Shown in pieces: positions 19,731 through 28,800 of a stretch of 64,000 nt of DNA. Below the pieces are notes generated by a model. The model did not search any database and had not been told where the DNA came from. It saw nothing but the letters and a program-made list of their open reading frames with translations. Within the stretch, counting starts at the first letter, position 1; every line of letters starts with the position of its first letter. A program made the position numbers and the translations under genes. The stretch lies in assembly GCF_004798705.1 (NCBI RefSeq), contig NZ_CP039290.1, positions 682,001 through 746,000 on the forward strand, written 5' to 3'. The DNA is from Arthrobacter sp. PAMC25564. Its GTDB lineage: Bacteria; Actinomycetota; Actinomycetes; Actinomycetales; Micrococcaceae.

Positions 19731-21200
19731 ATGCAGGAGACAAAGCCGGCGGAGCACCGCAAACGGGCCCGACTGGTCATTCCGAGCCGCAGCGATCTGT
19801 TGCTAAGGAACTTCACCGAACTCATCGGCGGGCCGATGGGCCACCGCTCGGCACCTGGCATCGTCTCGCCGGGCTTCTTCACCGTTGAACGGGTCCTCAT
19901 CCTGCTCACCATCCTGGCTGCGCTGCTCGGGGTCCTGATCAAGAACTATTGCCGGAGCAACGGCTGGGAATCTCCCGGCCAGTTTTACGCGACGTGCTAC
20001 TCGGACTTCCCGGAGCTGTTCAGGAACCGGGGACTCGGCGACGGCGTCTTCCCCTTCGTTACGCACGGAAGCTTCTTCGAATACCCCGTCCTGATGGGGT
20101 TCATCGCGGGCGCCACCGCACTGCTGGTGCCCGGCGACGGCGCCAGCGCCCCCCGCGTCCTGGCCTACTTTGACATCAATGCCACCCTGATCGCTGCCGT
20201 CTGGATCGTCACGGTGGTGGCGACGGCCCGGATGACCCGCCGGCGCCCCTGGGACGCGGCCATGGTGGCGCTGGCCCCCGGCATTGTCCTGGCAGGAACC
20301 ATTAATTGGGACATGTGGGCCGTCGGGCTGCTTGCCGTCGGCATGTACTTCTTTTCCCGGAACAAACTGGTCCTTGCAGGCATCTTTATCGGCCTGGGGA
20401 CGGCAACCAAGCTCTACCCGCTGCTGATCCTGGGCGCCATCCTGCTGCTGGCCCTGCGCACCGGCCGCATCCGGGCCCTCGTGGTCACCGCCGGTGCCGC
20501 CGTGGTTGCGTGGCTTGCCGTCAACCTCCCCGTTGCCGCGCTCAACCCCGAGGGCTGGAAGTACTTCTACCAGTTCACCGAGGAGCGCCCGGCCGGCTAC
20601 AGCTCAGCCTGGTTCGCCTACAACCTGGTGGCAGGGCGGCTCGGCTGGACACCGCTGGAGTCCGAAGCCATCAACGCCCTGGCCCTGGACCTGTTCCTCC
20701 TGGCCTGCGTCCTGATCGCGGTGCTGGCCCTCACGGCTGCCCGGCGGCCCAGGATCGCGCAGCTGGCCTTCCTGATCGTTGCCGCGTTCATCCTTACCAA
20801 CAAGGTGTACTCCCCCCAGTTCGTCCTGTGGCTCATTCCGCTGCTTGCCCTCGCCCGGCCCAGATGGCGGGATTTCCTGATCTGGCAGGCCATTGAAGGC
20901 CTGCACTGGGCTGCCGTCTGGATGTATCTGGGACAGGTGACCAGCGGCGGCGTCGCCCAGCACAACATCGACATGCCCTACTACGTCCTGGCCGTCGTCT
21001 GCCACATGATCGCTATCGGCTACCTCATGGCGCGGGTGGCCTGGGACATCTGGGAGCCGGAGTACGACGTCATCCGCCGCCACGACCTGGACGATCCTCA
21101 CGGGGGACCGTTCGACCGCGCCCCGGACTGGTTGCGGCTGGACCTCCTGCGGCCGTCGGCGTCGCTGCTGCCCTGGCGGAAGGCCGCGGCCGATGCCTGA
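19731..21200 (+). CDS. GT87-type polyprenyl-phosphate mannosyltransferase-like membrane protein
   Basis: A 489-aa polytopic membrane protein of the DUF2029/GT87 style (about 10-12 hydrophobic segments). The early loop contains NYCRSNGWESPGQFYATCYSD and FPFVTHGSFFEYP, typical of this group, and later segments read GIFIGLGTATKLYPLL. In actinobacteria such enzymes use polyprenyl-phosphate sugars to decorate lipoglycans on the outer face of the membrane. Donor and acceptor are not known. The gene overlaps the next one by 8 bases. Confidence 0.75.
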   Translation: MQETKPAEHRKRARLVIPSRSDLLLRNFTELIGGPMGHRSAPGIVSPGFFTVERVLILLTILAALLGVLIKNYCRSNGWESPGQFYATCYSDFPELFRNRGLGDGVFPFVTHGSFFEYPVLMGFIAGATALLVPGDGASAPRVLAYFDINATLIAAVWIVTVVATARMTRRRPWDAAMVALAPGIVLAGTINWDMWAVGLLAVGMYFFSRNKLVLAGIFIGLGTATKLYPLLILGAILLLALRTGRIRALVVTAGAAVVAWLAVNLPVAALNPEGWKYFYQFTEERPAGYSSAWFAYNLVAGRLGWTPLESEAINALALDLFLLACVLIAVLALTAARRPRIAQLAFLIVAAFILTNKVYSPQFVLWLIPLLALARPRWRDFLIWQAIEGLHWAAVWMYLGQVTSGGVAQHNIDMPYYVLAVVCHMIAIGYLMARVAWDIWEPEYDVIRRHDLDDPHGGPFDRAPDWLRLDLLRPSASLLPWRKAAADA

Positions 21201-22632
21201 CGTCGCCGTCGTCGGCTCCGGTCCCAACGGACTGGCCGCGGCCGTGACGATGGCGCGGGCCGGACTCAAGGTGCATGTCTACGAGGCAGCCCCTACACCG
21301 GGCGGCGGTCTGCGCACCGCGGAGCTGATGGAGCCGGGGCACTTCCATGACGTATGCTCCGCCGTGCATCCGATGGCTCTGGCGTCGCCCTTTTTCCGGC
21401 AGTTCGAACTGTCGCGGCGCATCTCTCTCACCGTGCCGGAGATCTCCTATGGCTCTCCCCTGGTCGGCGGCCGGGCGGCCCTGGCCTACCGCTCGCTTGA
21501 GCGGACGGCGGCCGGGCTGGGGCGCGACGGCGGCGCGTACCACCGGCTGATGGCCCCGCTGGTGCGGCGTGTGGAAGGCATCACGGAACTGACCCTGAAC
21601 CAGTTGCTGCGGGTGCCGCGGGATCCCGTGGCGGCGGCGGTGTTCGGCCTCCGGACGCTGGAACAAGGCACAAGGCTCTGGGATGCGAGGTTCCGGGAGG
21701 ACCTGGCCCCGGCCTTGCTGACCGGGGCCGCCGCACATGCCGTCGCGCCGCTGCCGGGACTCGCTCCCGCCGGCGCCGGCCTCATGCTGGGGACACTTGC
21801 CCACGTAGGCGGCTGGCCGATCCCGCAGGGCGGATCGGCGGCGATAGCCCGGGCCATGGTGGCGGACATCGAAGCGCACGGCGGCGTCGTCGAGACGGGG
21901 GCCCGGATCGGCTCCCTGGCCGAATTGCCGCCGGTCCGCGCCACCCTGCTGGACGTGGCCCCACCTGCTCTGCTCCGGCTGGCGGGCGGCAGGTTCCCGG
22001 GCCGCTACCGACGGGCGCTTGAAGCGTTCCGGTTCGGAAATGCGGCCTGCAAGGTCGATTTCATTCTCTCCGGTCCGGTGCCATGGTCCGCGCCCGGACT
22101 GGCCGACGCCGGAACCGTCCACGTGGGCGGAACGAGGGAAGAAATGGCCGAGGCGGAGAACCTCGTGGCCGCCGGCCGCCACCCGGAGCGGCCCTATGTC
22201 CTGGTCTCCCAGCCCTCCCGTTTCGACGCCGGACGCGCCCCGGACGGCCGGCACATCCTTTGGAGCTACTGCCACGTCCCGGCCGGGTCCGGCGTGGACA
22301 TGGCCGAGGCGGTCATGGCGCAACTGGAGCGCTTCGCCCCGGGATTCCGGGACGTCGTGATCCAGCACCGGACGACGACGGCGGCCGGGCTGGCGGAGTA
22401 CAACGAAAACTACGTGGGCGGCGACTTCGGTGCCGGCCTGATGGACATCCGGGGCCTGCTGCGGCGGCCCGTGCTGAGCCCGGTGCCGTGGCGGACTCCG
22501 CTGCCAGGGGTATACCTGTGCTCCTCCTCGACACCGCCGGGGCCCGGGGTGACCGGCATGCCCGGCTTCCACGCGGCGAAATATGCCCTTGCGGACATAT
22601 TCAAGCTTCCCGTTCCGGAGCTGGCGCCCTAG
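21193..22632 (+). CDS. FAD-dependent oxidoreductase, phytoene-desaturase-like
   Basis: A 479-aa flavoprotein. The Rossmann dinucleotide motif VVGSGPNGLAAAVTMARAG is at the very N-terminus and is followed by the acidic residue in YEAAPTPGGGLRT. The C-terminal FAD contact reads PGVTGMPGFHAAKYAL. It belongs to the broad NAD(P)/FAD-dependent phytoene dehydrogenase/amine oxidase group often annotated only as oxidoreductase. No carotenoid genes are near, so pigment synthesis is not indicated. The ATG lies inside the end of the GT87-like gene (ATGCCTGA), so translation is coupled. Confidence 0.85.
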   Translation: MPDVAVVGSGPNGLAAAVTMARAGLKVHVYEAAPTPGGGLRTAELMEPGHFHDVCSAVHPMALASPFFRQFELSRRISLTVPEISYGSPLVGGRAALAYRSLERTAAGLGRDGGAYHRLMAPLVRRVEGITELTLNQLLRVPRDPVAAAVFGLRTLEQGTRLWDARFREDLAPALLTGAAAHAVAPLPGLAPAGAGLMLGTLAHVGGWPIPQGGSAAIARAMVADIEAHGGVVETGARIGSLAELPPVRATLLDVAPPALLRLAGGRFPGRYRRALEAFRFGNAACKVDFILSGPVPWSAPGLADAGTVHVGGTREEMAEAENLVAAGRHPERPYVLVSQPSRFDAGRAPDGRHILWSYCHVPAGSGVDMAEAVMAQLERFAPGFRDVVIQHRTTTAAGLAEYNENYVGGDFGAGLMDIRGLLRRPVLSPVPWRTPLPGVYLCSSSTPPGPGVTGMPGFHAAKYALADIFKLPVPELAP

Positions 22633-22642
22633 CCCTTCGAGG

Positions 22643-23344
22643 TCAGGACGCAGCCGGACTCAGCATCCGGACGGCGGACAAGCGTCCGTCCCGCATGCTT
22701 GCGACCGCGTCCGTCAGCGGGACAAACTCCGTGTCATGCGTGACCATCACCGTCGCGACCTGGAATTCGTCGGTGACCTGGCGCAGCAAACGCACCACCG
22801 CTTCACTGCGTTCGTGGTCCAGGGCCGCCGTCGGCTCGTCCACCAACAGCACCGCGGGACTTCCCATCAGCGCCCGGGCAATGTTGACGCGCTGGCGCTG
22901 GCCGCCGGAGAGCTGATGCGGCCGCTTGTCCAGGGCCGGCCCGAGGCCCACCAGTTCGAGTAAATCGGCGGCGCGCCTGGCTGCCTTCCGGGCCGGCTTG
23001 CGGCGCAGGTGGTCGCCGATCACGAGCTGTTCGACGGCGGTCAGGGAGGGCAGCAGGTTGGGCTGTTGGAAGATGACGCCGATCTTGTCCCGGCGGAGCG
23101 AGGTGCGGTCGGCGTCCGAGAGAGCCCCGGCGTCCCTTCCATCGATGACGAGCAGCCCCGCGGTGGGCCTGATCAGGGTGGCGGCTACTGCCAGCAAAGA
23201 GGACTTTCCGGAGCCCGAGGGACCCACGAGGGACAGGAACACCCCCGGATCGAGTTTGAGGCTGATCCCATCGAGGGCCTTGAGGGTGCCATCCCCGTCC
23301 GGGTATTCGAGCGTGACGTTGACGAGGTTGAGAGCGGTGTTCAT
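22643..23344 (-). CDS. ABC transporter ATPase, MacB/LolD type
   Basis: A 233-aa nucleotide-binding subunit. Walker A GPSGSGKSS (residues 41-49), Q-loop FQQPNLLPSLT, signature LSGGQRQRVNIARALMG, Walker B VLLVDEPTAALD and the switch His in MVTHDTEF are all present. This subfamily drives FtsX-like permeases in lipoprotein release, antimicrobial peptide resistance or cell-envelope signalling. GAAAGG lies 8 bases before ATG 23344. The permease gene is 45 bases upstream. The gene converges with the oxidoreductase, with only 10 bases between stops. Confidence 0.93.
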   Translation of the reverse strand: MNTALNLVNVTLEYPDGDGTLKALDGISLKLDPGVFLSLVGPSGSGKSSLLAVAATLIRPTAGLLVIDGRDAGALSDADRTSLRRDKIGVIFQQPNLLPSLTAVEQLVIGDHLRRKPARKAARRAADLLELVGLGPALDKRPHQLSGGQRQRVNIARALMGSPAVLLVDEPTAALDHERSEAVVRLLRQVTDEFQVATVMVTHDTEFVPLTDAVASMRDGRLSAVRMLSPAAS

Positions 23345-23389
23345 TAAGTATGCCTTTCGCAGAATGTTTCAGGGAAGAGCCGGCGGGCG

Positions 23390-24511
23390 CTAGTTGCCGC
23401 CCAGGGCCAGGAGCGGATCGACCCGGGTGATATTCCGGACCGCCAGCGCTGCCCCGGCCAGACCCAGCAGCACGATGCCCGTGATCGGCACAAGCGTGGT
23501 CTGCGGGGTAATGAGGAAGGGTGCTGCTTGAGCGGCCAGGAAACCGCCCAGCACACCCATCCCGCCGCCCGCCGCGGCACCGGCGACCAGGACGATCACG
23601 GCCTGGACCATGGCGTCCTTGAGGACATAGCCGGAGGAGCCGCCGAGGGCCTTCAGCACCGCGATGTCACGGGTTCGCTGGACCGTCCAGACCGTCAGGA
23701 ACGCGACGATCACGAGCGCCGAGATCCCGTAGAGGAACGCCTGCATGAGCAACAGGGAGCCGTTCTCGCTCCGGTAGGATCCCAGGGCCTGGAAAGATCC
23801 CTCCCGGCTGGCGCTCACCGTACCGGCCGCAGCGTTGGCGGCGTCGGCGTCGGCCGTTGCCCCGGCGTCGTAGGTGACGGCGATAACCGTCGCGGCGGCT
23901 TCGCTGCCCGTGATGTGGGCGAGCTTCCGCCACTCGCCCAGCGAGGTCCAGACCACTCCGGTGTGGGAATACCACTGGTCCGGAACCACGGCGGACACGG
24001 TCAGTTCGGAGCCGCCGACGGTGGCGCGGCTGCCGGCCCGGAGGTCCAGTTCCTTGGCCACGCCTTCGCCGACCACGACGGTTCCCTCGGCGACCGGTGC
24101 GGGGGCGATTCCGCGGGGAGCTGTTTCTTCGGGGCCGAATGGTTCTTCGGTGCCGAAAACGGCAACGTTTGCGGTGCCTGCCGGGACACCACCGGCGCCG
24201 ATTGCCTGGAAACGGCTCTGGGTGATTCCCAGCAGCTCGGCGCTTGCGACGTCCCCACGTCCTGCCCAGTCCGCGAGCTGCCGTCGGGTGACCTCGGATT
24301 CGGTGAACGATGCCTTGGGGCTGCTCCCGGCCGGGGCGCCGAAAACTATCTGGTCAACGGGGAGGGCGGCGATGGCCGACGTCGACTGGTTGCCCAGGCC
24401 GGCGGTGAGGCCGGAGAGCAGAACGAGCAGCAGGGTGATGAGCGCGACCACCCCGCCCATCAGGGCGAATCGACCTTTTGCGAAGCGGATATCGCGGATT
24501 GCAAGAAACAT
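23390..24511 (-). CDS. ABC transporter permease, FtsX/MacB-like
   Basis: A 373-aa permease. An N-terminal membrane helix (ALMGGVVALITLLLVLLSG) is followed by a large extracytoplasmic domain of about 190 residues and three C-terminal helices, with the cytoplasmic turn DIAVLKALGGSSGYVLKDAM typical of FtsX-fold permeases. The start is ATG 24511, with AAGGAC 7 bases upstream; an open frame continues to 24628 but has no ribosome site and would add an unlikely charged leader. Together with the ATPase it forms a complete exporter, transcribed away from a two-component system. Confidence 0.9.
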   Translation of the reverse strand: MFLAIRDIRFAKGRFALMGGVVALITLLLVLLSGLTAGLGNQSTSAIAALPVDQIVFGAPAGSSPKASFTESEVTRRQLADWAGRGDVASAELLGITQSRFQAIGAGGVPAGTANVAVFGTEEPFGPEETAPRGIAPAPVAEGTVVVGEGVAKELDLRAGSRATVGGSELTVSAVVPDQWYSHTGVVWTSLGEWRKLAHITGSEAAATVIAVTYDAGATADADAANAAAGTVSASREGSFQALGSYRSENGSLLLMQAFLYGISALVIVAFLTVWTVQRTRDIAVLKALGGSSGYVLKDAMVQAVIVLVAGAAAGGGMGVLGGFLAAQAAPFLITPQTTLVPITGIVLLGLAGAALAVRNITRVDPLLALGGN

Positions 24512-24615
24512 GATTGTCCTTTTCGGGGGATTGTGTCCGTGTTTCCACTCTCCCGCGGCGCTGCGCCGCTGCCATCGGGCGGGCGGTTGGTCCCCGGGAA
24601 CGCGATGGATGATCC

Positions 24616-24641
24616 GGCTGTCAACCAATAGGTTGATAGCC
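24616..24641. promoter_or_regulatory. Inverted repeat between exporter and two-component genes
   Basis: GGCTGTCAACC (24616-24626) and GGTTGATAGCC (24631-24641) form a near-perfect inverted repeat with a 4-base centre. It lies in the 186-base divergent region and is a good candidate binding site for the neighbouring LuxR-type response regulator. A second palindrome, GCGGCG/CGCCGC, is at 24555-24569. Confidence 0.5.
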
Positions 24642-24697
24642 GCGGCGCCGTGCCGTTTTCGGGCGGATTGGCCGCGACCGGGGACTACGCTGAAGCC

Positions 24698-26041
24698 ATG
24701 GATGGCAAAGCCGGGAGTGCGGACGTGGAGGTTTCAGGTTCTGCCGTTGAACCGACCGGTGCTGCCGGGATCCTGCGGGTGCTGCGGGTCAGCCTCCACG
24801 TCGGTTTCGCGGTGCTGCTGCTGGTGGCGGTGGTCCGGCTGCCCGGGGCCGGAATCCACGGCAACGGACCGCTGACGTTGGCCACGGCCATGATTCTGGC
24901 GGCCGTCTACGTGGCGGGCACGGTGCTGGAGAAACGCCATGCCCAGGACCCGTCCCGCTTCGACCCGGCACCGTTCGCCGCATGTTGGCTGGCTGCCGCC
25001 TGCCTGCTCTGGCTGCTCCTCATCTGGTCCAGCGCCGACTTCGTGTGGCTGGCCTTCCCGCTCTTCTTCTTGCAGCTGCACGTGCTGCCCCGGCGCCTGG
25101 CCCTGCCGGCGATCGTCCTCAGCACGGTGCTGGTGATCGTGGCGCTGTGGTTCCACAATCGCGGAACGGCGGATGCCGCCCTCCAACTGCCGATGGTGCT
25201 GGGCCCGGCCTTCGGGGCGGCGTTCGCCGTGGTCACCGGCCTTGCCTACCGGGCGCTCTACCGTGAGGCGGAGCACCAGCGGCGGGCGGCCGAAGAGCTC
25301 CGCCGGACCCGCGCCGAACTCGCCCGCAGCCAGCACGACGCCGGCACCCTCGCCGAGCGGGCGCGGCTGGCCCGCGAGATCCACGACACCCTGGCCCAGG
25401 GCTTGTCCAGCATTGTCCTGATGGGCCGCTCGGCCGAGAAGGCGCTCGACGACGGGGACACCGTCACCGCGCGGGACAGGCTCCGGACCGTCCAGGAGAC
25501 GGCCTCCGCCAACCTCGCCGAGGCCCGCAACTTCGTCCGCGGCCTGCAGTCCCCGGCGCTGGAGGAGAGTTCGCTGGTGAACAGCCTGCGCCGGCTCTGC
25601 GAAAGGACCGAGACCGAGGCGGCCGCGCACGGCACCGGGCTTCGGTGCCGTTTTGACCTGGAAGGCACGCCGCTGGAGCTCCCCAATCCGTACCGGACCA
25701 CCCTGCTCCGGGCCGCGCAGGCGAGCCTCGCGAACGTGTGGGTGCACGCGAAGGCGAGTACCGCCGTCGTGACCCTGTCCTTCCTCGGCAGCGAGGTTGC
25801 GATGGATATTTACGATGACGGCGTGGGGTTCGATCCCGCCGGTGTGGCCCGGCGGCGCCCGGGCGGTTCGGGCTATGGGCTGAAGTCCCTGCGCGAACGG
25901 GTGGCCGCCCTGGCCGGCAGGATGGACATCGAGTCCGCGCCGGGGGAAGGAACGGTGGTGGCCATCCGGCTGCCGCTGGCGCCCGCGGCGGCAGGCACCG
26001 GCCACCCGGATGGCCGCCTGGATAAGGAACAACAACAGTGA
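24698..26041 (+). CDS. Sensor histidine kinase, NarL/LiaS-type
   Basis: With ATG 24698 the product is 447 aa; an upstream GTG (24650) is possible. About five to six membrane helices fill the first ~180 residues with little outer domain, so it probably senses a membrane state or its partner exporter. A short coiled coil leads to the HisKA_3 box AREIHDTLAQGLSSIVLMG, whose His is the phosphorylation site. The ATP-binding domain has an N-box variant (AQASLANVWVHAKAS), then DDGVGFD and GYGLKSLRERVA. The stop overlaps the GTG of the response regulator (GTGA). Confidence 0.92.
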   Translation: MDGKAGSADVEVSGSAVEPTGAAGILRVLRVSLHVGFAVLLLVAVVRLPGAGIHGNGPLTLATAMILAAVYVAGTVLEKRHAQDPSRFDPAPFAACWLAAACLLWLLLIWSSADFVWLAFPLFFLQLHVLPRRLALPAIVLSTVLVIVALWFHNRGTADAALQLPMVLGPAFGAAFAVVTGLAYRALYREAEHQRRAAEELRRTRAELARSQHDAGTLAERARLAREIHDTLAQGLSSIVLMGRSAEKALDDGDTVTARDRLRTVQETASANLAEARNFVRGLQSPALEESSLVNSLRRLCERTETEAAAHGTGLRCRFDLEGTPLELPNPYRTTLLRAAQASLANVWVHAKASTAVVTLSFLGSEVAMDIYDDGVGFDPAGVARRRPGGSGYGLKSLRERVAALAGRMDIESAPGEGTVVAIRLPLAPAAAGTGHPDGRLDKEQQQ

Positions 26042-26694
26042 ATGACATCCGCGTGCTGCTGGTCGACGACCACCCCGTGGTCCGGGCCGGGCTGAGGGCG
26101 ATGCTGAGCGATTTTGAGGGCATTACGGTTGCCGCGGAAGCGGCCGACGGCGGCGCCGCGCTGGCGGCGCTGAACCGGCTCCGCACCCTCGGCGAGCCGG
26201 TCGACGTCGTGCTCATGGACCTGCAGATGGGCGCTGGAATGGACGGCGTTACGGCGACCGGCAGGATCAAGGCGGGCGAGGCCGGGCAGCCCGCCCCGCC
26301 GGTGCTCATCCTCACCACCTACGATTCCGACGCCGACATCCTTGCCGCGGTGGAAGCCGGCGCCAGCGGGTACATGCTCAAGGACGCGCCGCCCGGGCAG
26401 ATCCGCCAGGCGGTGCTCTCCGCAGCCGCGGGCCAGACGGCCCTGGCACCGGAGGTGGCCGCCCGGCTGTTGGGCAGGATCCGGAATCCGGAGCCGGTCC
26501 TGTCCGGCCGGGAGATCCAGTTGCTGGAACTGCTCGCCAGCGGCCTGGGCAACCGGGCTATCGCGAAGCAGCTGTTCATCTCCGAGGCAACTGTCAAGAC
26601 CCATCTGGTGCACATTTACGGGAAGCTCGGCGTGGACAACCGCACCGCCGCGGTCTCCGTGGCCACGCGGCGCCGGATTATCCGGCGCCACTGA
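26038..26694 (+). CDS. Response regulator, NarL/LuxR family
   Basis: A 218-aa two-domain regulator. The receiver domain has acidic pocket Asp10-Asp11, phosphorylation site Asp61 (VLMDLQM) and the conserved Lys in YMLKDAPPGQ. The C-terminal GerE HTH reads LSGREIQLLELLASG, IAKQLFISEATVKTHLVHIY and GKLGVDNRTAA. It overlaps the kinase gene by four bases and is its cognate partner. The likely target is the divergent ABC exporter promoter, which contains an inverted repeat. Confidence 0.95.
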   Translation: MNDIRVLLVDDHPVVRAGLRAMLSDFEGITVAAEAADGGAALAALNRLRTLGEPVDVVLMDLQMGAGMDGVTATGRIKAGEAGQPAPPVLILTTYDSDADILAAVEAGASGYMLKDAPPGQIRQAVLSAAAGQTALAPEVAARLLGRIRNPEPVLSGREIQLLELLASGLGNRAIAKQLFISEATVKTHLVHIYGKLGVDNRTAAVSVATRRRIIRRH

Positions 26695-26760
26695 ACGCCG
26701 GTTCGGCGGACCGGATGGCATGACAAGCGCATTGTCCGTGGCTCGAGGCATAATGGCGCG

Positions 26761-28749
26761 GTGGGGAACTCATCGAAACTTTCACTTGCCCTTGTCGGAC
26801 TCATTCTTGGCGCCTCGCTTGTGGCCTGCGACGACGGCCGCGCCGGCGCGCAGGATGCCGTGAAGCAGCTTGCCGCCGCGGTTGCCGCGCTCGACGTCGG
26901 CTCCGTCGCCTTCGAGGGCAACGACTCCGGCGCAGCCAACGACCAGCTCAAACAGGTATTCAAGGCCCTTGAACCGGTTAAGCCATCGGTGCAGGCCGGC
27001 GAGCTGAAGCTGGAATCCGGTGTGGCCACCGTCCCGTTGGCCTACAGCTGGAAGATCGGTTCGGATGAGTGGAAGTACACGGTATCCGCCCAGCTCAAGA
27101 AGTCCGGCGATAAATGGCTGACCGTGTGGAACCCGGGCATCCTGGTGCCGGACCTGGCGGAGGGGGAGGTGCTCAGCAGCTCCGTCGAGCCCGCGCAACG
27201 GGCCGCCATTCTGGGCGCCGGAGATGTACCACTGGTCACCTACCGCCCCGTCGTCAATGTCGGGATCGACAAACCCCAGCTCGGCGGGGCCGACGCGGCG
27301 GACTCCGCCACCAAGCTGGCCCAGCTGGTGGGCGTGGATCCCGCCGTGTACGCCGCGCAGGTCGCGGCGGCCGGCCCCGCGGCGTTCGTCAGTGCCATCA
27401 CGCTGCGCGACGACGGCACCCGGACCATCACGGACGGGCAGATTTCCGCGATTCCCGGCGGCCGGGCCGTCAAGGACATGCTGCCGCTCGCACCCACCCG
27501 GACCTTCGCACGCGCCCTGCTGGGCACCGCCGCCGAGGCCAGCGCGGAACAGATCGAAAAGTCCGGCGGTGTCCTCAAAGCCGGCGACACCACTGGGACC
27601 GGCGGCCTCCAACAGCAATACGACGCGCAGCTGCGCGGCACCGACGGCATCACGATCCGGGCACAGAAGGCCGGGCTCACGGCCGAAGAAATCAAGGCGG
27701 CCTCCCCCGACCCGCGGAGGCTCCTGTTCCGGGTGGACATCAAGGCCGGAACCCCGCTGAAAACCACCCTGGATCCGAAACTCCAGCAGCTGGCCGAGGA
27801 CGTGCTGGGCAAGGTCGGGCCGGCCTCGGCCATCGTGGCACTGCGCCCCTCGACCGGTGCAGTCCTCGCGGCCGCCTCCGGGCCGGGCAGCAACGGCTAC
27901 GACACCGCCATGCTGGGCCAGTACGCCCCCGGCTCCATCTTCAAGATCGTGGATTCCCTGGCCATGTTCCGCAACGGGATGACCCCGGATTCCAAGGTCG
28001 ACTGCCCGGCCACCCTCACCGTGGACGGCCGGACCTTCAAAAACGCCGAAGGCTACCCTGCGACCTCCCTCGGCTCCGTGACCCTGCGCGACGCCTTCGC
28101 CCACTCCTGCAACACGGCCTTCATTAACGCCCGCGACGGCGTCAGCCAGGCCCAGCTCGAAGCCGCGGCCACCTCGCTGGGCGTCGCCGCCGAGGCGCCG
28201 GCGCTGGGTGCCGGGGCCTTCCTCGGCTCCGTCCCCGGCGCGGCCGAGGGTACCGAGCACGCCGCCTCCATGATCGGCCAGGGCAAGGTGCTCATGTCCC
28301 CGCTGGCGGCCGCCATCATGGCAGGCTCGGTCGCGAAGGGATCCCCTGTTTCGGCCCAGCTCGTGCTGAATCCGGACGCCGGTACCGCTCCGGCAGCTCC
28401 GGCGGGGGCGGACCCGACGGCGGCGGGCGCCTCGCCGTCGTCCTCCGCCGCTCCCCCCGCCACGGGCTCCGGTACGCCGCTGACCGCCGCAGAAGCCGCC
28501 TCGCTGGCCGACATGATGCGCGCCGTGGTGACCTCCGGGCATGCCGGGTTCCTCGCCTCCGTCCCGGGCGCACCCGTGGGGGCCAAGACCGGAACAGCGG
28601 AATTCGGCAACGACAACCCGCCCAAGACGCACGCCTGGATCGTGGCCGTGCACGGGGACCTGGCCGTGGCGGTGTTCGTCGAGGACGGCGGGCTCGGCGC
28701 CACCACGTCCGGCCCGCTGCTCAAGGAGTTCCTCACCGCCGCCGGCTGA
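26761..28749 (+). CDS. Penicillin-binding protein, lipoprotein transpeptidase
   Basis: A 662-aa class B-type PBP. The signal peptide ends in a lipobox (ASLVAC, Cys23), so it is probably anchored as a lipoprotein rather than by a helix. Residues ~30-150 look like the MecA_N (NTF2-like) domain, then a PBP dimer domain, then the transpeptidase. Catalytic motifs are S392-IF-K395 in APGSIFKIVDS, SCN (Ser449-Asn451) and KTG at 609-611 (GAKTGTAEFG). An Ala/Pro-rich insert (about 545-570) precedes the KTG. It cross-links peptidoglycan outside the cell. The start is GTG 26761. Confidence 0.9.
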   Translation: MGNSSKLSLALVGLILGASLVACDDGRAGAQDAVKQLAAAVAALDVGSVAFEGNDSGAANDQLKQVFKALEPVKPSVQAGELKLESGVATVPLAYSWKIGSDEWKYTVSAQLKKSGDKWLTVWNPGILVPDLAEGEVLSSSVEPAQRAAILGAGDVPLVTYRPVVNVGIDKPQLGGADAADSATKLAQLVGVDPAVYAAQVAAAGPAAFVSAITLRDDGTRTITDGQISAIPGGRAVKDMLPLAPTRTFARALLGTAAEASAEQIEKSGGVLKAGDTTGTGGLQQQYDAQLRGTDGITIRAQKAGLTAEEIKAASPDPRRLLFRVDIKAGTPLKTTLDPKLQQLAEDVLGKVGPASAIVALRPSTGAVLAAASGPGSNGYDTAMLGQYAPGSIFKIVDSLAMFRNGMTPDSKVDCPATLTVDGRTFKNAEGYPATSLGSVTLRDAFAHSCNTAFINARDGVSQAQLEAAATSLGVAAEAPALGAGAFLGSVPGAAEGTEHAASMIGQGKVLMSPLAAAIMAGSVAKGSPVSAQLVLNPDAGTAPAAPAGADPTAAGASPSSSAAPPATGSGTPLTAAEAASLADMMRAVVTSGHAGFLASVPGAPVGAKTGTAEFGNDNPPKTHAWIVAVHGDLAVAVFVEDGGLGATTSGPLLKEFLTAAG

Positions 28750-28800
28750 GGACACCGCCGGCGCGGGGTCTGAGGGCGCAACCGTGGGAAGATTGAACGC

